DNA of 64,000 nucleotides, from positions 1 through 64,000 of the forward strand of contig NZ_AKJT01000035.1 in assembly GCF_000282195.1 (NCBI RefSeq). Direction: 5' to 3'. The DNA is from Pseudomonas sp. GM18. GTDB taxonomy: Bacteria > Pseudomonadota > Gammaproteobacteria > Pseudomonadales > Pseudomonadaceae. A program made the translations under genes and the position numbers. Shown in pieces: positions 18,999-29,903 of this stretch; within the stretch, counting starts at the first letter, position 1, and every line of letters starts with the position of its first letter. The notes beneath the pieces were generated by a model. That model was given only the letters and a program-made list of their open reading frames with translations. It was not told where the DNA came from and searched no databases.

Positions 18999-19796
18999 AT
19001 GAAGAAGTATCTGTCGATGCTGCTGGTCGGCGTCACGGCATTGGTTGCAGTCAACGCGGCGCAGGCCGGTGCCATCGATGACGCGGTCAAGCGCGGCACG
19101 CTGAAAGTCGGCATGGACCCGACCTACATGCCGTTCGAAATGACCAACAAGCGCGGCGAGATCATCGGCTTCGAAGTCGACATCCTCAAAGCCATGGCCA
19201 AGGCCATGGGCGTCAAGCTGGAAATGGTTTCCACCGGCTATGACGGCATCATCCCGGCCCTGCTGACCGACAAGTTCGACATGATCGGCAGCGGCATGAC
19301 CCTGACCCAGGAGCGCAACCTGCGCCTGAACTTCAGCGAACCCTTCATCGTGGTCGGCCAGACGCTGCTGATCCGCAAGGAGCTTGAAGGCACCATCAAG
19401 TCCTATAAAGACCTGAACACCGCCGACTACCGCATCACCTCCAAACTCGGCACCACCGGCGAGATGGTCGCCAAAAAACTCATTTCCAAAGCCAAGTACC
19501 ACGGCTACGACAACGAACAGGAAGCGGTGCTCGACGTGGTCAACGGCAAGGCCGACGCCTTCATCTACGACGCGCCTTACAATGTCGTGGCGGTGAACAA
19601 GGTCGGCAACGGCAAACTGCTGTTCCTCGACAAGCCGTTCACCTACGAGCCTCTGGCTTTCGGCCTGAAGAAGGGTGACTACGACAGCCTCAACTTCATC
19701 AACAACTTCCTGCACCAGATCCACGAAGACGGCACCTACGATCGCATCCATGACAAGTGGTTCAAAGACACCGCTTGGCTCAAGGACATGGAGTAA
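18999..19796 (+). CDS. Polar amino acid ABC transporter, substrate-binding protein
   Basis: A 265-residue family 3 periplasmic binding protein. The start at 18999 gives MKKYLSMLLVGVTALVAV and signal cleavage after AAQA. Family segments include LKVGMDPTYMPFEM, GFEVDILKAMAKAMG, GYDGIIPALLTDKFD and GKADAFIYDAP. An arginine (ERNLRL) and aspartate typical of alpha-amino-acid ligation are present. It is the first gene of a three-gene importer with 19940 and 20892, separated from the permease by a long palindromic repeat. The amino acid carried cannot be named from sequence; polar residues such as glutamate, glutamine or arginine are typical. Confidence 0.9.
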   Translation: MKKYLSMLLVGVTALVAVNAAQAGAIDDAVKRGTLKVGMDPTYMPFEMTNKRGEIIGFEVDILKAMAKAMGVKLEMVSTGYDGIIPALLTDKFDMIGSGMTLTQERNLRLNFSEPFIVVGQTLLIRKELEGTIKSYKDLNTADYRITSKLGTTGEMVAKKLISKAKYHGYDNEQEAVLDVVNGKADAFIYDAPYNVVAVNKVGNGKLLFLDKPFTYEPLAFGLKKGDYDSLNFINNFLHQIHEDGTYDRIHDKWFKDTAWLKDME

Positions 19797-19810
19797 GGCT
19801 CGGTCAGATT

Positions 19811-19921
19811 GATCGTTCCCACGCTCTGCGTGGGAATGCCGCCCGGGACGCTCCGCGTTCCTTCGCAAGCGTGACGCAGAGCGTCACTGGATGCATTCCC
19901 ACGCAGAGCGTGGGAACGAGC
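19811..19921. repeat. Long composite palindromic repeat (copy 5)
   Basis: It has the outer ends GATCGTTCCCACGC and GCGTGGGAACGAGC (last bases altered), with inner GACGC/GCGTC hairpins. It starts fifteen bases after the binding-protein stop codon and ends 18 bases before the permease start, within the presumed operon. Confidence 0.9.
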
Positions 19922-19939
19922 GAATCAGAGAAACGTTTA

Positions 19940-20899
19940 ATGAAACAGAAAAAAGCCCAATGGCCCTGGCACGTATTAACCGTGCTGGTGCTGATCGGCC
20001 TGGCCGGTGCGCTGTACTACGCCACCTCGCTGATGTCCTACGAATGGCGCTGGAACCGCGTGCCGCAATACTTCGCCTACCACGCCGAAGAGTCCCAGCG
20101 TGCGGCTGACATCTCCACCGTCAGCGAATTGGTGCGCAAGGGCGGCAAGGCTGAAGTCACCCTGCGCAATGATGCCGGTGATGAGCAGCACCTGACGGTC
20201 GACGACAACAGCCTGCAAGTCGCGCAAGGCGATGATGTGGCCGAAGGCGATGTGATCGGTGTGACCCGGCATTGGGCCGCCGGCCCGCTGCTATGGGGCC
20301 TGTGGACCACGTTGTGGTTGTCCATGGTGTCTGGCGTGCTTGGTCTGCTGATCGGCCTGGCCACCGGGTTGTGCCGCCTGTCGAACAACCCGACCCTGCG
20401 CGACCTCTCGACAATCTACGTCGAGCTGGTGCGCGGTACGCCGCTGCTGGTGCAGATTTTCATTTTCTACTTTTTCATCGGCACCGTGATGAACCTCTCC
20501 CGGGAGTTCGCCGGGATCGCCGCGTTGTCGCTGTTCACCGGTGCCTACGTGGCGGAGATCATCCGTTCTGGCGTGCAGTCCATTGCCCGTGGCCAGAACG
20601 AAGCGGCGCGCTCCCTCGGTTTGAGCGGTGGCCAGTCGATGCGCCACGTGGTGCTGCCGCAAGCGTTCAAGCGCGTGCTGCCGCCGCTGGCCGGGCAGTT
20701 CATCAGTCTGGTCAAGGACACCTCGTTGGTGTCGGTGATCGCGATAACCGAACTGCTGAAAAGCGGTCGCGAAGTCATCACCACCTCGTTCTCGCCGTTC
20801 GAAATCCTGTTCTGCGTGGCCGGGCTGTACCTGTTGATCAACCTGCCGCTGTCGAAAATCGCCAGTCGGCTTGAGCGGAGGCTCGCGCAAAGTGATTGA
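19940..20899 (+). CDS. Polar amino acid ABC transporter permease with extra N-terminal periplasmic domain
   Basis: A 319-residue permease of the HisMQ type. The core from about residue 112 onward has the family pattern [39 protein letters not shown] and [22 protein letters not shown] (the EAA coupling loop). Before the core there is one additional helix (about 11-29) and an 80-residue soluble segment (about 30-111) that should face the periplasm. Ordinary members are about 220-250 residues. The ATG at 19940 follows GAGA weakly. It overlaps the ATPase gene. Confidence 0.88.
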   Translation: MKQKKAQWPWHVLTVLVLIGLAGALYYATSLMSYEWRWNRVPQYFAYHAEESQRAADISTVSELVRKGGKAEVTLRNDAGDEQHLTVDDNSLQVAQGDDVAEGDVIGVTRHWAAGPLLWGLWTTLWLSMVSGVLGLLIGLATGLCRLSNNPTLRDLSTIYVELVRGTPLLVQIFIFYFFIGTVMNLSREFAGIAALSLFTGAYVAEIIRSGVQSIARGQNEAARSLGLSGGQSMRHVVLPQAFKRVLPPLAGQFISLVKDTSLVSVIAITELLKSGREVITTSFSPFEILFCVAGLYLLINLPLSKIASRLERRLAQSD

Positions 20900-21626
20900 A
20901 GTCCGCGATCTGATAAAAGTCTTCGACACCCGCGGCCAGGTGGTTCGCGCGGTAGATAACGTCACCACCCAAGTGGCGAAGGGCGAAGTATTGGTGGTGA
21001 TCGGCCCGTCCGGTTCCGGCAAATCGACCTTTCTGCGCTGCCTGAATGGCCTGGAAGCGTTCGACTCCGGCTCGGTGAGCATCGACGGCTTACAACTGGC
21101 CGACCCGAAAACCGACGTCAACGCCTACCGCCGCGAAGTCGGCATGGTGTTCCAGCATTTCAACCTGTTCCCGCACATGACCGTGCTGGAAAACCTCTGC
21201 CTGGCCCAGAAAGTCGTGCGCAAGCGCGGCAAGAAGGAGCGCGAGGCCAAGGCCATGGTGTTGCTGGAAAAGGTCGGCATCGCTCAGAAGGCCCACGAGT
21301 TTCCATCGCGCCTGTCAGGTGGTCAGCAACAGCGCGTGGCCATCGCCCGAGCATTGGCGATGGAGCCGAAGGTCATGCTGTTCGATGAGCCGACATCGGC
21401 GCTCGACCCGGAAATGGTCGGTGAAGTGCTGGATGTGATGAAGACCTTGGCCGTGGAAGGCATGACCATGGTTTGCGTCACCCACGAAATGGGCTTCGCC
21501 CGGGAAGTGGCGGATCGGGTGCTGTTCTTCGATCACGGCAAATTGCTGGAAGACGCCTCACCGGCCGAGTTCTTCGATGCGCCGAAGGATCCGCGTGCGC
21601 AGGCGTTTTTGCGGCAGGTTCTCTAA
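20892..21626 (+). CDS. Polar amino acid ABC transporter ATPase
   Basis: A 244-residue ATPase of the GlnQ/HisP type. Walker A is GPSGSGKST at residues 38-46, the signature is [15 protein letters not shown], Walker B is [14 protein letters not shown], and the switch histidine is in VCVTHEMGF. The GTG at 20892 is chosen over a TTG at 20871; it overlaps the permease by eight bases, and GGAGG lies ten bases upstream. With 18999 and 19940 it forms a complete importer. Confidence 0.92.
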   Translation: MIEVRDLIKVFDTRGQVVRAVDNVTTQVAKGEVLVVIGPSGSGKSTFLRCLNGLEAFDSGSVSIDGLQLADPKTDVNAYRREVGMVFQHFNLFPHMTVLENLCLAQKVVRKRGKKEREAKAMVLLEKVGIAQKAHEFPSRLSGGQQQRVAIARALAMEPKVMLFDEPTSALDPEMVGEVLDVMKTLAVEGMTMVCVTHEMGFAREVADRVLFFDHGKLLEDASPAEFFDAPKDPRAQAFLRQVL

Positions 21627-21631
21627 CCTAT

Positions 21632-21662
21632 GATCGTTCCCACGCAGAGCGTGGGAACGATC
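21632..21662. repeat. Single 31-bp palindrome (copy 6)
   Basis: GATCGTTCCCACGC, centre AGA, then the exact reverse complement. It begins six bases after the ATPase stop codon and lies between it and the converging chemoreceptor gene, where the hairpin may help end both transcripts. Confidence 0.92.
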
Positions 21663-21673
21663 AGTCCGGCCGA

Positions 21674-23590
21674 TTAAACCTTGAATCGTCCCACCAGCAT
21701 CTGCAAATGCGTCCCCAATCGCGCCAGCTCGACGCTGGAGGCTGCGGTCTCTTCACTCGCAGCCGAGGTCTGCTCGGACACGTCACGCACGTTCAATACG
21801 CTACGGTTGATCTCTTCAGCCACCGCGCTCTGTTGCTCGGCGGCAGCGGCGATCTGCTGGTTCATCGACTGGATCGCCGACACGGTACGGGTGATGCTTT
21901 CCAGCGAGCCACCGGCACGGCGGGTCAGTTCGACGCTGCTGTCGGTCAGGCTGCGGCTGTTGTCCATGATGGTCGCGACTTGCTGAGTGCCGGTTTGCAG
22001 GCCAACGATCAGCTCTTCGATTTCTTCGGTGGACTTCTGGGTACGCTGGGCCAGGCTGCGGACTTCGTCGGCGACTACCGCAAAACCGCGACCGGCCTCA
22101 CCGGCGCGGGCGGCTTCGATGGCGGCGTTGAGCGCCAGCAGGTTGGTTTGCTGGGCCACCGATTTGATCACGTCGAGCACGCTGCCGATCTTGTCGCTCT
22201 CGCGCTTCAGGTCGCCCATGGCGGCCGTGGAGTTACCGACTTCGAGGGCCAGGCGTTCGATCTGGGCGATGGCCTCGCCGACCACCCTGTCACCCTCGCG
22301 GGCCTGCTGGTCGGCGGCGACGGCGGCTTCGGACGCTTCCTCGGCATTGCGCGCGACTTCCTGCACGGTGGCGGTCATTTCGTGCATGGCGGTGGCCACT
22401 TGATCGGTTTCGACCTTCTGACTGTTGACCCCGGCGCTGGTCTGCTCGGTAACGGCAGACAGTTCTTCAGCGGCGCTGGCGATTTGGGTCACGCCGTCGC
22501 TGATGCCGCCGATCAGTTCCCGCAGGCCCAGGGTCATGCTCTGCATGGCGCGCTGTAGCTGGCCCAGTTCGTCCTGGCGTTCGGAAATCAGGTTATGGCT
22601 CAGGTCGCCCGCCGCGACACGCTCGGCCACTTTGAGGGTTTGGCTCAGGGGAATGACGATCTGCCGGGTGATGGCCCAGGCCGCGAACAGACCAAAAGCC
22701 GACGCCAGGACGGTGGCCATCAGCAGCAGGTTTTTGGCGTGCGCCGTATCGGCGTCACGCACGGCGGTTTGCGAGGTGGTGAGCTTTTTGCTGACGTCGA
22801 ACAGAATGTCGCCCTGAGCGCTCATGCGTTTGAAGGCGGCAGCGCTGACGACCTGGGAGTCACGGAACTGACTGACAGCCGCGCGATAGGCTTTTAGCGA
22901 GTCGGTCGCCTGTTGCAGGTTGGCGATGTGTTGCTCCGGCAGTTTGGACGGCAGGCTTTCGAGGTTTTTCAGGGCGTTGTCGATGGCGTCCAGCGCTGGC
23001 TGCTCGGCCTCGGGTTTGCCGCTGTAGGTGTAACCGCGGACCTGGAAGCGCGCTTGCTGAATCAGTTTACTCAGGTCGATCACACTGTTGAACTGGGTGA
23101 CGCTGTCGCCCTGCAGCATGGATTTTTCGACTTCAGCGACGCGGGCCACGGCGTTATCGGCGGTGGCGCCCAGTTTGCTGCGAGCATCTTCGCGAGTGGC
23201 GGTGGCCTGGGTCAGGTCGGCGAAGGCGCGTTTGTACTCGCTGACGGCGGCCACTTGCTGGTCGATCAATGCCACGTCGTCAGGTTGTTCGATCAGCGTG
23301 CGAGCGGTTTTCAGGCCGCTATCGAGTTTGCCGATCAGCTCGTTGACGGCGCCCGGGCCTTGTTCGCCACGGCGCATGTCGTAGTCCAGACGGGCCAGGC
23401 GCAGGTCTTTGGTCAGCTCATTGAGGCTGGAAATAAACCCGAGGGTGTCGCCACGGCTGATCACACCGCTCAGGCCGGTCCAGCCGGTGAAGGTGATCAA
23501 CAAGGTCAGAAGCAGCACCAGACCGAAGCCGACACCCAGTTTGCGATTGACGCTTACGTTTCCCAGTTTCTCGGCTAGCCAACGGTACAT
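21674..23590 (-). CDS. Methyl-accepting chemotaxis protein with HBM-type sensor domain (McpS-like)
   Basis: A 638-residue transmembrane chemoreceptor. TM1 is near residues 20-40 ([16 protein letters not shown]), and an all-helical periplasmic domain of about 250 residues follows, opening [22 protein letters not shown]2 is near 290-310, then a HAMP domain, then the signalling hairpin with the conserved tip [20 protein letters not shown]. The helical bimodular size and layout match P. putida McpS, which senses TCA-cycle intermediates; the ligand here is inferred. There is no C-terminal methylesterase-docking pentapeptide. A sigma-28 promoter precedes it. Confidence 0.88.
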   Translation of the reverse strand: MYRWLAEKLGNVSVNRKLGVGFGLVLLLTLLITFTGWTGLSGVISRGDTLGFISSLNELTKDLRLARLDYDMRRGEQGPGAVNELIGKLDSGLKTARTLIEQPDDVALIDQQVAAVSEYKRAFADLTQATATREDARSKLGATADNAVARVAEVEKSMLQGDSVTQFNSVIDLSKLIQQARFQVRGYTYSGKPEAEQPALDAIDNALKNLESLPSKLPEQHIANLQQATDSLKAYRAAVSQFRDSQVVSAAAFKRMSAQGDILFDVSKKLTTSQTAVRDADTAHAKNLLLMATVLASAFGLFAAWAITRQIVIPLSQTLKVAERVAAGDLSHNLISERQDELGQLQRAMQSMTLGLRELIGGISDGVTQIASAAEELSAVTEQTSAGVNSQKVETDQVATAMHEMTATVQEVARNAEEASEAAVAADQQAREGDRVVGEAIAQIERLALEVGNSTAAMGDLKRESDKIGSVLDVIKSVAQQTNLLALNAAIEAARAGEAGRGFAVVADEVRSLAQRTQKSTEEIEELIVGLQTGTQQVATIMDNSRSLTDSSVELTRRAGGSLESITRTVSAIQSMNQQIAAAAEQQSAVAEEINRSVLNVRDVSEQTSAASEETAASSVELARLGTHLQMLVGRFKV

Positions 23591-23632
23591 GCTGCAACTC
23601 CCCTCGGACCATTAATCGGTTTTATGGGGACT

Positions 23633-23659
23633 GTATCGGCAGGCAGGCTGGAACCTGTA
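23633..23659 (-). promoter_or_regulatory. Sigma-28 (FliA) promoter of the chemoreceptor gene
   Basis: On the minus strand TACAGGTT is followed by 11 bases and GCCGATAC. The enteric FliA consensus is TAAAGTTT-N11-GCCGATAA, so both elements and the spacing fit. The -10 lies about 43 bases before the ATG at 23590. Confidence 0.75.
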
Positions 23660-23696
23660 GGCGAGCAAACACTTGTGGCGAGGGTAAGTGTCTGGG

Positions 23697-24404
23697 TTAG
23701 AACAAGCGCGAGAGCAGCGCGGTGACAGCGGTTTCGACCCGCAGGATGCGCTCGCCGAGCTGGACCGGTTGCAGGCCGGCCTTGGCCAGCAGGTCGATTT
23801 CGTAGGGAATCCAACCACCTTCGGGGCCGATGGCCAGGGTTACCGGCTCGTCCAGGCCACGAGGGCAGGGCGGGTAGTTGCCGGGATGGCCGACGAGACC
23901 GAGGGTGCCTTCGGTAATCGCCGGCAGGCGATCTTCGACAAAAGGCTTGAAGCGCTTCTCGATGACGATCTCCGGCAGCACGCTATCCCGGGCCTGTTCC
24001 AGGCCGAGGATCAACTGCTCGCGAATCGCTTCAGGTTCGAGGAACGGGGTTTGCCAGAAGCTCTTCTCGACGCGATAGCTGTTCACCAGCACGATTCGCG
24101 GCACACCCATGGCGGCCACGGTCTGGAACACCCTGCGGAGCATTTTCGGGCGTGGCAGGGCCAACACCAGGGTCAGTGGCAGCTTGGTCGGTGGCGGTTG
24201 ATCGAGGGTGACGCGCAACTCGGCTTCGTCAGCGTCCAGGCGCAGTACTTCGGCGGCACCCATCAGCCCGCCGATACGCCCGACGCGCATGCTGTCACCC
24301 ACTTCACAGCGGTGGACTTCCTGCATGTGAGTCAAGCGGCGATCGCGCAGGATCGCCCGGTCGGCCGCAATGAAGTCGGCCTCCTCGAGGAGCAGCAGGT
24401 TCAC
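23697..24404 (-). CDS. rsmE: 16S rRNA (uracil-1498-N3)-methyltransferase
   Basis: A 235-residue SPOUT-class enzyme that methylates U1498 of 16S rRNA using S-adenosylmethionine. The trefoil-knot motifs are visible near the C-terminus: LAIGPEGGW and [17 protein letters not shown]. The N-terminal PUA-like part contains [12 protein letters not shown]. The GTG start at 24404 overlaps the tatC stop codon (GTGA), so it is translated with the tat genes. Length is typical. Confidence 0.95.
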   Translation of the reverse strand: MNLLLLEEADFIAADRAILRDRRLTHMQEVHRCEVGDSMRVGRIGGLMGAAEVLRLDADEAELRVTLDQPPPTKLPLTLVLALPRPKMLRRVFQTVAAMGVPRIVLVNSYRVEKSFWQTPFLEPEAIREQLILGLEQARDSVLPEIVIEKRFKPFVEDRLPAITEGTLGLVGHPGNYPPCPRGLDEPVTLAIGPEGGWIPYEIDLLAKAGLQPVQLGERILRVETAVTALLSRLF

Positions 24405-25195
24405 GCTTGGGTCGCTGGCGGCTGGTCGTTGTGATCGTCAGCCGGTTTTTCGTCCGGGTGCTCGCCGCGCTTGCTGATCAGGCCGCCGAACAGGACGCCG
24501 ATCTCGAACAGCAACCACATCGGTACGGCCAACAGCGTCTGCGAGAAGATGTCTGGCGGGGTCAGGATCATGCCGACCACGAAGCAGCCGATGACCACGT
24601 ACGGACGGATTTTCTTCAGGTAAGTGACGTTGACCACGCCGATCCACACCAGCAGCACCACGGCCACCGGGATTTCGAACGCCACACCGAAGGCGAAGAA
24701 CAGTGTCATGACGAAATCGAGGTAGCTGGTGATGTCGGTCATCATTTCCACGCCGGCCGGGGTGGCAGCGGCGAAGAACTTGAAGATCAGCGGGAACACC
24801 AGGAAATAGGCGAAGGCCATGCCGGTGTAGAACAGCAGGATGCTGGAGACCAGCAACGGCACGGCGATGCGCTTCTCATGCTTGTACAGGCCTGGCGCGA
24901 TGAAACCCCAGATCTGATGCAGGATCACCGGGATTGCCAGGAACAGCGAGACCATCATGGTCAGCTTCAGCGGCGTCAGGAACGGCGACGACACGTCAGT
25001 GGCAATCATCGTCGCGCCGGCCGGCAGGTACTGGCGCAGCGGCGTGGAGACGAAGGTGTAAATCTGCTGGGTGAAGGCGAACAACCCGGCGAAGATAATG
25101 AAAATCGCCGCTACACAGCGCAGCAGACGGGTGCGCAGCTCGGTGAGGTGCGAAACCAGCGGCATGTGCTGGTCGTTTTCGGGGAGATCGCTCAT
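24401..25195 (-). CDS. tatC: Sec-independent protein translocase subunit TatC
   Basis: A 264-residue polytopic protein that recognises twin-arginine signal peptides together with TatB. Conserved segments are [16 protein letters not shown] at the N-terminus, [12 protein letters not shown], and [11 protein letters not shown]. Six hydrophobic segments are visible. The start overlaps tatB by four bases and the stop overlaps rsmE. The C-terminal tail is hydrophilic ([10 protein letters not shown]). Confidence 0.96.
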   Translation of the reverse strand: MSDLPENDQHMPLVSHLTELRTRLLRCVAAIFIIFAGLFAFTQQIYTFVSTPLRQYLPAGATMIATDVSSPFLTPLKLTMMVSLFLAIPVILHQIWGFIAPGLYKHEKRIAVPLLVSSILLFYTGMAFAYFLVFPLIFKFFAAATPAGVEMMTDITSYLDFVMTLFFAFGVAFEIPVAVVLLVWIGVVNVTYLKKIRPYVVIGCFVVGMILTPPDIFSQTLLAVPMWLLFEIGVLFGGLISKRGEHPDEKPADDHNDQPPATQA

Positions 25196-25623
25196 GGGGC
25201 TCGCGGTGGCAATGTTGGGTCATGAGGGGCTGGCGCAACAGGCGCAGCCGCAGGCGGTACAGGCTCTACTGGAATGGCATGTGCAGGTTCAGCGGCTGTA
25301 ACCGCCGGCGTAACTTCAGCCGCTGGTGCATGAATCGTCGGCGTCGCTACAGGTTCCACCGGTGTTGGCTCCTGCTGAGTCGGCGTGAAAATCTTCCGCG
25401 CCTCCTGCTCCAGGGACAGAATGTGCTCGTTGTGCAGTTGCCGGCGAATCTCGTCGGCACCGATTTCACGTTCAACTTCCTGTTTGATCGCGTTGAAACT
25501 GCGCTTCAGCCGCCCGACCCACAGGCCGGCGGTGCGCGCAGCACCCGGCAGGCGCTCGGGGCCCAGCACCAGCAGGGCGACGAGGCCGACGAGCAGCAGT
25601 TCAGAGAAGCTGATACCAAACAT
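25192..25623 (-). CDS. tatB: Sec-independent protein translocase subunit TatB
   Basis: A 143-residue protein with one N-terminal membrane helix ([20 protein letters not shown]), the PERLPG hinge, an amphipathic helix, and a long proline/alanine-rich cytoplasmic tail (about residues 80-143). It forms the receptor complex with TatC. The gene is ten bases after tatA and overlaps tatC by ATGA. Confidence 0.95.
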   Translation of the reverse strand: MFGISFSELLLVGLVALLVLGPERLPGAARTAGLWVGRLKRSFNAIKQEVEREIGADEIRRQLHNEHILSLEQEARKIFTPTQQEPTPVEPVATPTIHAPAAEVTPAVTAAEPAHAIPVEPVPPAAAPVAPAPHDPTLPPRAP

Positions 25624-25633
25624 TAGTCAGTGC

Positions 25634-25912
25634 TCACGAGTCTTTGCGGATCGGCTCTTCGACTTTTTGCGCCTGCACGTCGATGGTGTGCGGCGGGTTC
25701 ACAGACGTTGTGGCCTGTGGCTGGCTTGGCGGAACCGGTTGGGCCGGAGTCGCTGTCGGGTCGGCCGGTTTTTCTTCGTCGTTCATGGCCTTGCGAAAGC
25801 CCTTGATCGACTCGCCCACGTCAGTGCCGAGGTTTTTCAGTTTCTTGGTGCCGAACACCAGCACTACGACAACCAGGATGACGATCCAGTGTTTCCAGTC
25901 AAAAATGCCCAT
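25634..25912 (-). CDS. tatA: Sec-independent protein translocase subunit TatA
   Basis: A 92-residue pore-forming Tat subunit. The short membrane helix [17 protein letters not shown] is followed by the [10 protein letters not shown] hinge and the amphipathic helix containing IKGFRKAM. The tail is acidic and proline-rich. It heads the tat genes and follows hisE after 24 bases, the common his-tat arrangement of Pseudomonas. Confidence 0.96.
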   Translation of the reverse strand: MGIFDWKHWIVILVVVVLVFGTKKLKNLGTDVGESIKGFRKAMNDEEKPADPTATPAQPVPPSQPQATTSVNPPHTIDVQAQKVEEPIRKDS

Positions 25913-25936
25913 GTTGCGTTCCTCTCTAATAATTAT

Positions 25937-26269
25937 TCAGGCGGACGGGCGCGAGGCTTTCTCGGCGTGTCCGGACAGACCGAAGCGACGGTCCAGTTCA
26001 TCGAGCACAGCCTGTGGATGTTGCCCCAACTGGGCAAGCATGACCATGCTGTGGAACCACAGGTCGGCGGTCTCGTAGATCACATCGCTGCAGTCACCGC
26101 TGATGGCGGCATCCTTGGCGGCAATGATGGTTTCGACCGACTCTTCGCCGACCTTTTCCAGAATCTTGTTCAAGCCTTTGTGGTACAGGCTGGCGACGTA
26201 CGAGCTGTCGGCGGCGGCGCCTTTGCGCTCTTCCAACACCAGGGCCAGGCGGGTCAGGGTGTCACTCAT
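25937..26269 (-). CDS. hisE: Phosphoribosyl-ATP pyrophosphatase
   Basis: A 110-residue all-alpha NTP pyrophosphohydrolase that performs the second step of histidine biosynthesis, PR-ATP to PR-AMP. The metal-binding segments are [15 protein letters not shown] and [17 protein letters not shown]. It is a separate gene that overlaps hisI by eight bases, rather than a HisIE fusion as in enterics; the reading frames are intact, so this is not a frameshift. Confidence 0.96.
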   Translation of the reverse strand: MSDTLTRLALVLEERKGAAADSSYVASLYHKGLNKILEKVGEESVETIIAAKDAAISGDCSDVIYETADLWFHSMVMLAQLGQHPQAVLDELDRRFGLSGHAEKASRPSA

Positions 26270-26663
26270 GAGTATGTCCTGCGGAATAGATAGCGTGCGG
26301 GTCTTTGAGCACCGGGTCGACGGTTTTCCAGTCGCCGTTCTCGAAGACGCGGTAGAAGCAGCTCTGACGACCGGTATGGCAGGCGATGTCGCCGATCTGC
26401 TCGACCATCAGGATGATCACGTCAGCGTCACAGTCCAGGCGCATCTCATGCAGGGTTTGCACGTGGCCGGACTCTTCGCCCTTGCGCCACAGCTTGCCAC
26501 GGGAACGTGACCAGTAAATGGCACGGTTCTCGGCGGCGGTCAATTGCAGTGCTTCGCGGTTCATCCAGGCCATCATCAGGACGCGTCCGGTCTTGTGATC
26601 CTGGGCAATCGCGGGCACCAGGCCATCGGCGTCCCACTTGATCTCGTCCAGCCAGTTTTTCAT
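26262..26663 (-). CDS. hisI: Phosphoribosyl-AMP cyclohydrolase
   Basis: A 133-residue zinc enzyme that opens the adenine ring of PR-AMP, the third step of histidine biosynthesis. Motifs are [39 protein letters not shown] and the cysteine in [12 protein letters not shown]. The cysteines in DCDAD and ACHTG are the zinc ligands of the family. It is first in a run hisI-hisE-tatABC-rsmE. Confidence 0.96.
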   Translation of the reverse strand: MKNWLDEIKWDADGLVPAIAQDHKTGRVLMMAWMNREALQLTAAENRAIYWSRSRGKLWRKGEESGHVQTLHEMRLDCDADVIILMVEQIGDIACHTGRQSCFYRVFENGDWKTVDPVLKDPHAIYSAGHTHE

Positions 26664-26754
26664 CTTCGACTCCGACAGCGGGCTCTACTTCAATAGTTGA
26701 GGCCAATGTTCAAATTCAGCGTTCAAACAGTGTGCCAGCCGATGATCCAACTGG

Positions 26755-28359
26755 CTATCGGCGAACGACCAGATACAAGCCGATCGCCACCATGATTCCG
26801 GCGGGCCAATGCCCCAGTTCGTGTAACGGGCCACCGGCGGCGAGTATCGTGCCACCCGCCAGATGAGCGGTACCGAGCAGGCGCAGGAACACGTCGTCCT
26901 TGCGCCGGTGCCACGGCGGCGGCGGGTCGTTGGCGTGGGGTTGGGACATGCGCTCGAGCAGGTCGCGGGCCATGTTGGCCAGGTGCGGGATCTGCTCGAA
27001 CTGGCTCTGCACATTGCCCAGCAAGGCTTTGGGGCTGACGCGCTCGCGCATCCAGCGTTCGAGGAACGGCTGGGCGGTGTTCCACAGATCGAGGTCCGGG
27101 TACAACTGACGGCCCAGGCCTTCGATGTTCAACAGGGTTTTTTGCAGCAAGACCAACTGCGGCTGCACTTCCATGTTGAAGCGTCGAGCAGTCTGGAACA
27201 GGCGCATCAGCACCTGACCGAAGGAAATATCTTTTAACGGTTTTTCGAAGATCGGCTCGCACACCGTGCGGATCGCCGCTTCGAATTCGTTGAGTTTGGT
27301 TTCCGCCGGTACCCAGCCCGAGTCGATGTGCAACTGCGCGACACGCCGGTAATCACGCTTGAAGAACGCGAACAGGTTGCGCGCCAGATAGTCCTGGTCT
27401 TCCGGGGTCAGGCTGCCGACGATGCCGCAGTCGATAGCGATGTACTGCGGGCTCCACGGCTGCACGGTGCTGACGAAGATGTTGCCGGGGTGCATGTCTG
27501 CGTGGAAGAAGCTGTCGCGGAACACCTGGGTGAAGAAGATCTCCACACCACGCTCGGCGAGCATTTTCATGTCGGTGCGCTGGTCAGCCAGGGTCGCGAG
27601 GTCGGTGACCTGAATCCCGTAGATGCGCTCCATCACCAGTACTTTCGGCCGACACCAGTCCCAATAGACTTGCGGCACATACAGCAGAGGCGAACCGTCG
27701 AAGTTGCGCTTCAACTGGCTGGCGTTGGCCGCCTCGCGCAGCAGGTCGAGTTCGTCGTAGATGGTTTTTTCGTAGTCGCTGACCACGTCCACCGGGTGCA
27801 GCAGACGGGCATCGGCCGAGAGTTTTTCCGCGGCGCGGGCAAGAATGAACAGCCACGCCAGGTCTTGGGCGATGACCGGTTTCAGGCCCGGGCGAATCAC
27901 TTTGACCACCACTTCTTCACCGGTTTTCAGCTGCGCGGCGTGCACCTGTGCCACCGAGGCGGAGGCCAGTGGTTCGACGTCGAAACGGCTGAACACTTCA
28001 CTGATTTTTTTGCCAAGCTGCTCTTCGATCAGTCGGACGGATACTTGCGAGTCGAATGGCGGCACGCGGTCCTGCAACATCATCAGCTCATCGGCGATGT
28101 CTTCGGGCAGCAGGTCGCGGCGCGTCGAAAGAATCTGGCCGAACTTGATGAAAATCGGCCCAAGGTCCTGCAACGCCAGGCGCAATCGTGCGCCACGGCT
28201 CAGGTCCAGGGGCTTGCGCGGGAACCAGCGCCATGGCAAGGCATAGCGCAGCGCCAGCAGAAACCAGGGCAATGGCAGGGCGAACAGCAGGTCATCGAGG
28301 CGGTAGCGGATCACAACGCGCTGGATGCGCAACAAACGGCGGACGGCAAGCAGCTTCAT
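26755..28359 (-). CDS. ubiB: Ubiquinone biosynthesis protein, atypical kinase-like ATPase
   Basis: A 534-residue member of the ABC1/ADCK family required for ubiquinone synthesis. The diagnostic KxGQ motif appears as [10 protein letters not shown]. An alanine-rich loop ([12 protein letters not shown]), VVVKVIRPG, and [12 protein letters not shown] complete the kinase-like core. Two hydrophobic helices at the C-terminus (about 490-534) anchor it. The start overlaps ubiJ by four bases. Confidence 0.96.
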   Translation of the reverse strand: MKLLAVRRLLRIQRVVIRYRLDDLLFALPLPWFLLALRYALPWRWFPRKPLDLSRGARLRLALQDLGPIFIKFGQILSTRRDLLPEDIADELMMLQDRVPPFDSQVSVRLIEEQLGKKISEVFSRFDVEPLASASVAQVHAAQLKTGEEVVVKVIRPGLKPVIAQDLAWLFILARAAEKLSADARLLHPVDVVSDYEKTIYDELDLLREAANASQLKRNFDGSPLLYVPQVYWDWCRPKVLVMERIYGIQVTDLATLADQRTDMKMLAERGVEIFFTQVFRDSFFHADMHPGNIFVSTVQPWSPQYIAIDCGIVGSLTPEDQDYLARNLFAFFKRDYRRVAQLHIDSGWVPAETKLNEFEAAIRTVCEPIFEKPLKDISFGQVLMRLFQTARRFNMEVQPQLVLLQKTLLNIEGLGRQLYPDLDLWNTAQPFLERWMRERVSPKALLGNVQSQFEQIPHLANMARDLLERMSQPHANDPPPPWHRRKDDVFLRLLGTAHLAGGTILAAGGPLHELGHWPAGIMVAIGLYLVVRR

Positions 28360-28979
28360 GCGTTATCGCTTGGGTCGAGGGATCGGGAAAGGCGCTCGAA
28401 ACGCGCCTCGAGTCGTTCCAGATCGAGCTTGATCTGGTCCAGTTCGCTGAAACGGGCTTCGGCTTCGCGCTGACCGACGAGGGTGCGCGATTCTTCGGCC
28501 AGGTACTCGCCCAGGTTCTGGTTGAGGCTGGCGAACCCTTGCTGATACCAGCGTGCGCGACTGCGCAGGTGACCGCCAACCAGTTGTGTGGCCACAGGTC
28601 CCAGCCAGCGCGAGAGTTCGTACTCCCAGTCCAGTTCGAGGTCCTGCAGGATCGCCGCCAGCTCCAGCAGCACGCCGCTGTCGCCGTCGAGTTCGACTTC
28701 CGGGCCATGCAGCACGGAAGTCTTGTCTTTGCTCGTCGCCAGTTTCAGCAGGCTTGAGGCTGGTGCGCGCAAGGTGCAGTCGGCACCGGTTTCCCAGTGG
28801 GACGCCAGCATCAGGCCTTCGTCGCTGGGCAGGATGAACAATTGCAGCGCCGGGCTGCGGCAGTCGACGGCAATCACCTTGCCACTCAAGTGCGCCAGCC
28901 GCGGCAGCGCCGTGCTGTCGAGACGCAGCACCCGGTTCAGACCGAGTTCAACGCTGGCGAGCAGGCCGGCCAGCAACAT
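28356..28979 (-). CDS. ubiJ: Ubiquinone biosynthesis accessory factor, SCP2 domain
   Basis: A 207-residue lipid-binding accessory protein of the aerobic ubiquinone complex. The N-terminal two thirds is an SCP2-like fold ([20 protein letters not shown]); the C-terminus is a predicted coiled coil ([20 protein letters not shown]). It overlaps ubiE by one base and ubiB by four, in the standard ubiE-ubiJ-ubiB order. Confidence 0.93.
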   Translation of the reverse strand: MLLAGLLASVELGLNRVLRLDSTALPRLAHLSGKVIAVDCRSPALQLFILPSDEGLMLASHWETGADCTLRAPASSLLKLATSKDKTSVLHGPEVELDGDSGVLLELAAILQDLELDWEYELSRWLGPVATQLVGGHLRSRARWYQQGFASLNQNLGEYLAEESRTLVGQREAEARFSELDQIKLDLERLEARFERLSRSLDPSDNA

Positions 28980-29749
28980 CAGGGTTTGATGCCGCGGTGC
29001 AGGGCGACGATGCCTGCGGTCATGTTGTGGTAGGTCACGCGGTCGAAACCGGCCTCGACCATCATCGACTTCAGGGTTTCCTGATTCGGGTGCATGCGGA
29101 TCGATTCGGCCAGGTAGCGATAGCTTTCCGAATCATTGGTGATCAGCTTGCCCATCAACGGCATGAAGGCGAACGAATAGGCATCGTAGGCTTTGGACAT
29201 CAGTGCGTTGGTGGGCTTGGAGAACTCCAGCACCAGCAGGCGACCGCCGGGCTTGAGCACGCGCAGCATCGAGCGCAGGGCGTCTTCTTTATGCGTCACG
29301 TTGCGCAGGCCGAAAGCGATGGTCACGCAATCGAAGTGGTTGTCCGGGAACGGCAGCTTTTCAGCGTCGGCCTGGACGAATTCGACGTTGCCGGACACAC
29401 CCAGATCCAGCAGGCGGTCACGACCGACCTTGAGCATGGATTCGTTGATGTCGGCCAACACTACCTGACCAGTCGGTCCCACAAGATGCGAAAACTTTTT
29501 GGTCAGGTCGCCGGTGCCGCCGGCGATGTCCAGCACGCGGTTACCGGCACGCACGCCCGACAGTTCGATTGCGAAACGCTTCCACAGGCGGTGCATGCCG
29601 CCCGACAGGAGGTCGTTCATCAAGTCGTACTTGGCGGCTACCGAGTGGAAAACCTCAGCGACTTTTTCCGCTTTCTGGCTTTCCGGAACGTTTTTGAAGC
29701 CGAAGTGAGTGGTGGGTTCGGCATCGCTGCCTTTGCGCTGATCAGTCAT
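28979..29749 (-). CDS. ubiE: Bifunctional demethylmenaquinone / 2-methoxy-6-polyprenyl-benzoquinol methyltransferase
   Basis: A 256-residue SAM-dependent C-methyltransferase of ubiquinone synthesis. The start at 29749 gives [19 protein letters not shown] and is preceded by a GGTGA ribosome site; a further 21 upstream codons in frame are not needed. SAM-binding [11 protein letters not shown] and the family signatures [17 protein letters not shown] and [10 protein letters not shown] are present. Confidence 0.97.
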   Translation of the reverse strand: MTDQRKGSDAEPTTHFGFKNVPESQKAEKVAEVFHSVAAKYDLMNDLLSGGMHRLWKRFAIELSGVRAGNRVLDIAGGTGDLTKKFSHLVGPTGQVVLADINESMLKVGRDRLLDLGVSGNVEFVQADAEKLPFPDNHFDCVTIAFGLRNVTHKEDALRSMLRVLKPGGRLLVLEFSKPTNALMSKAYDAYSFAFMPLMGKLITNDSESYRYLAESIRMHPNQETLKSMMVEAGFDRVTYHNMTAGIVALHRGIKP

Positions 29750-29903
29750 ATCGCTGTCACCAAAATAGAATGCGGGACATTCTAATCCCGGTGGCCTGCT
29801 TTGTCTTGGCAAGGCTGAAGGTAAGATATAGAGAAACCGGGACGTTTTGACGCAGTAACGGTCAAGATGCTTCAGGAAGTGTCCATAAAGCAGGAGTCAT
29901 TCG

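Noticed and set aside
16208..19114. A 968-codon open frame on the minus strand opposite opgH
   Set aside because: It mirrors a well-identified gene; high GC keeps the opposite frame open. The translation is rich in His, Arg and Gln with no family motif.
26262..26269. Possible frameshift splitting a HisIE fusion
   Set aside because: Both genes have complete motifs and normal lengths; separate overlapping hisI and hisE is the usual Pseudomonas state.
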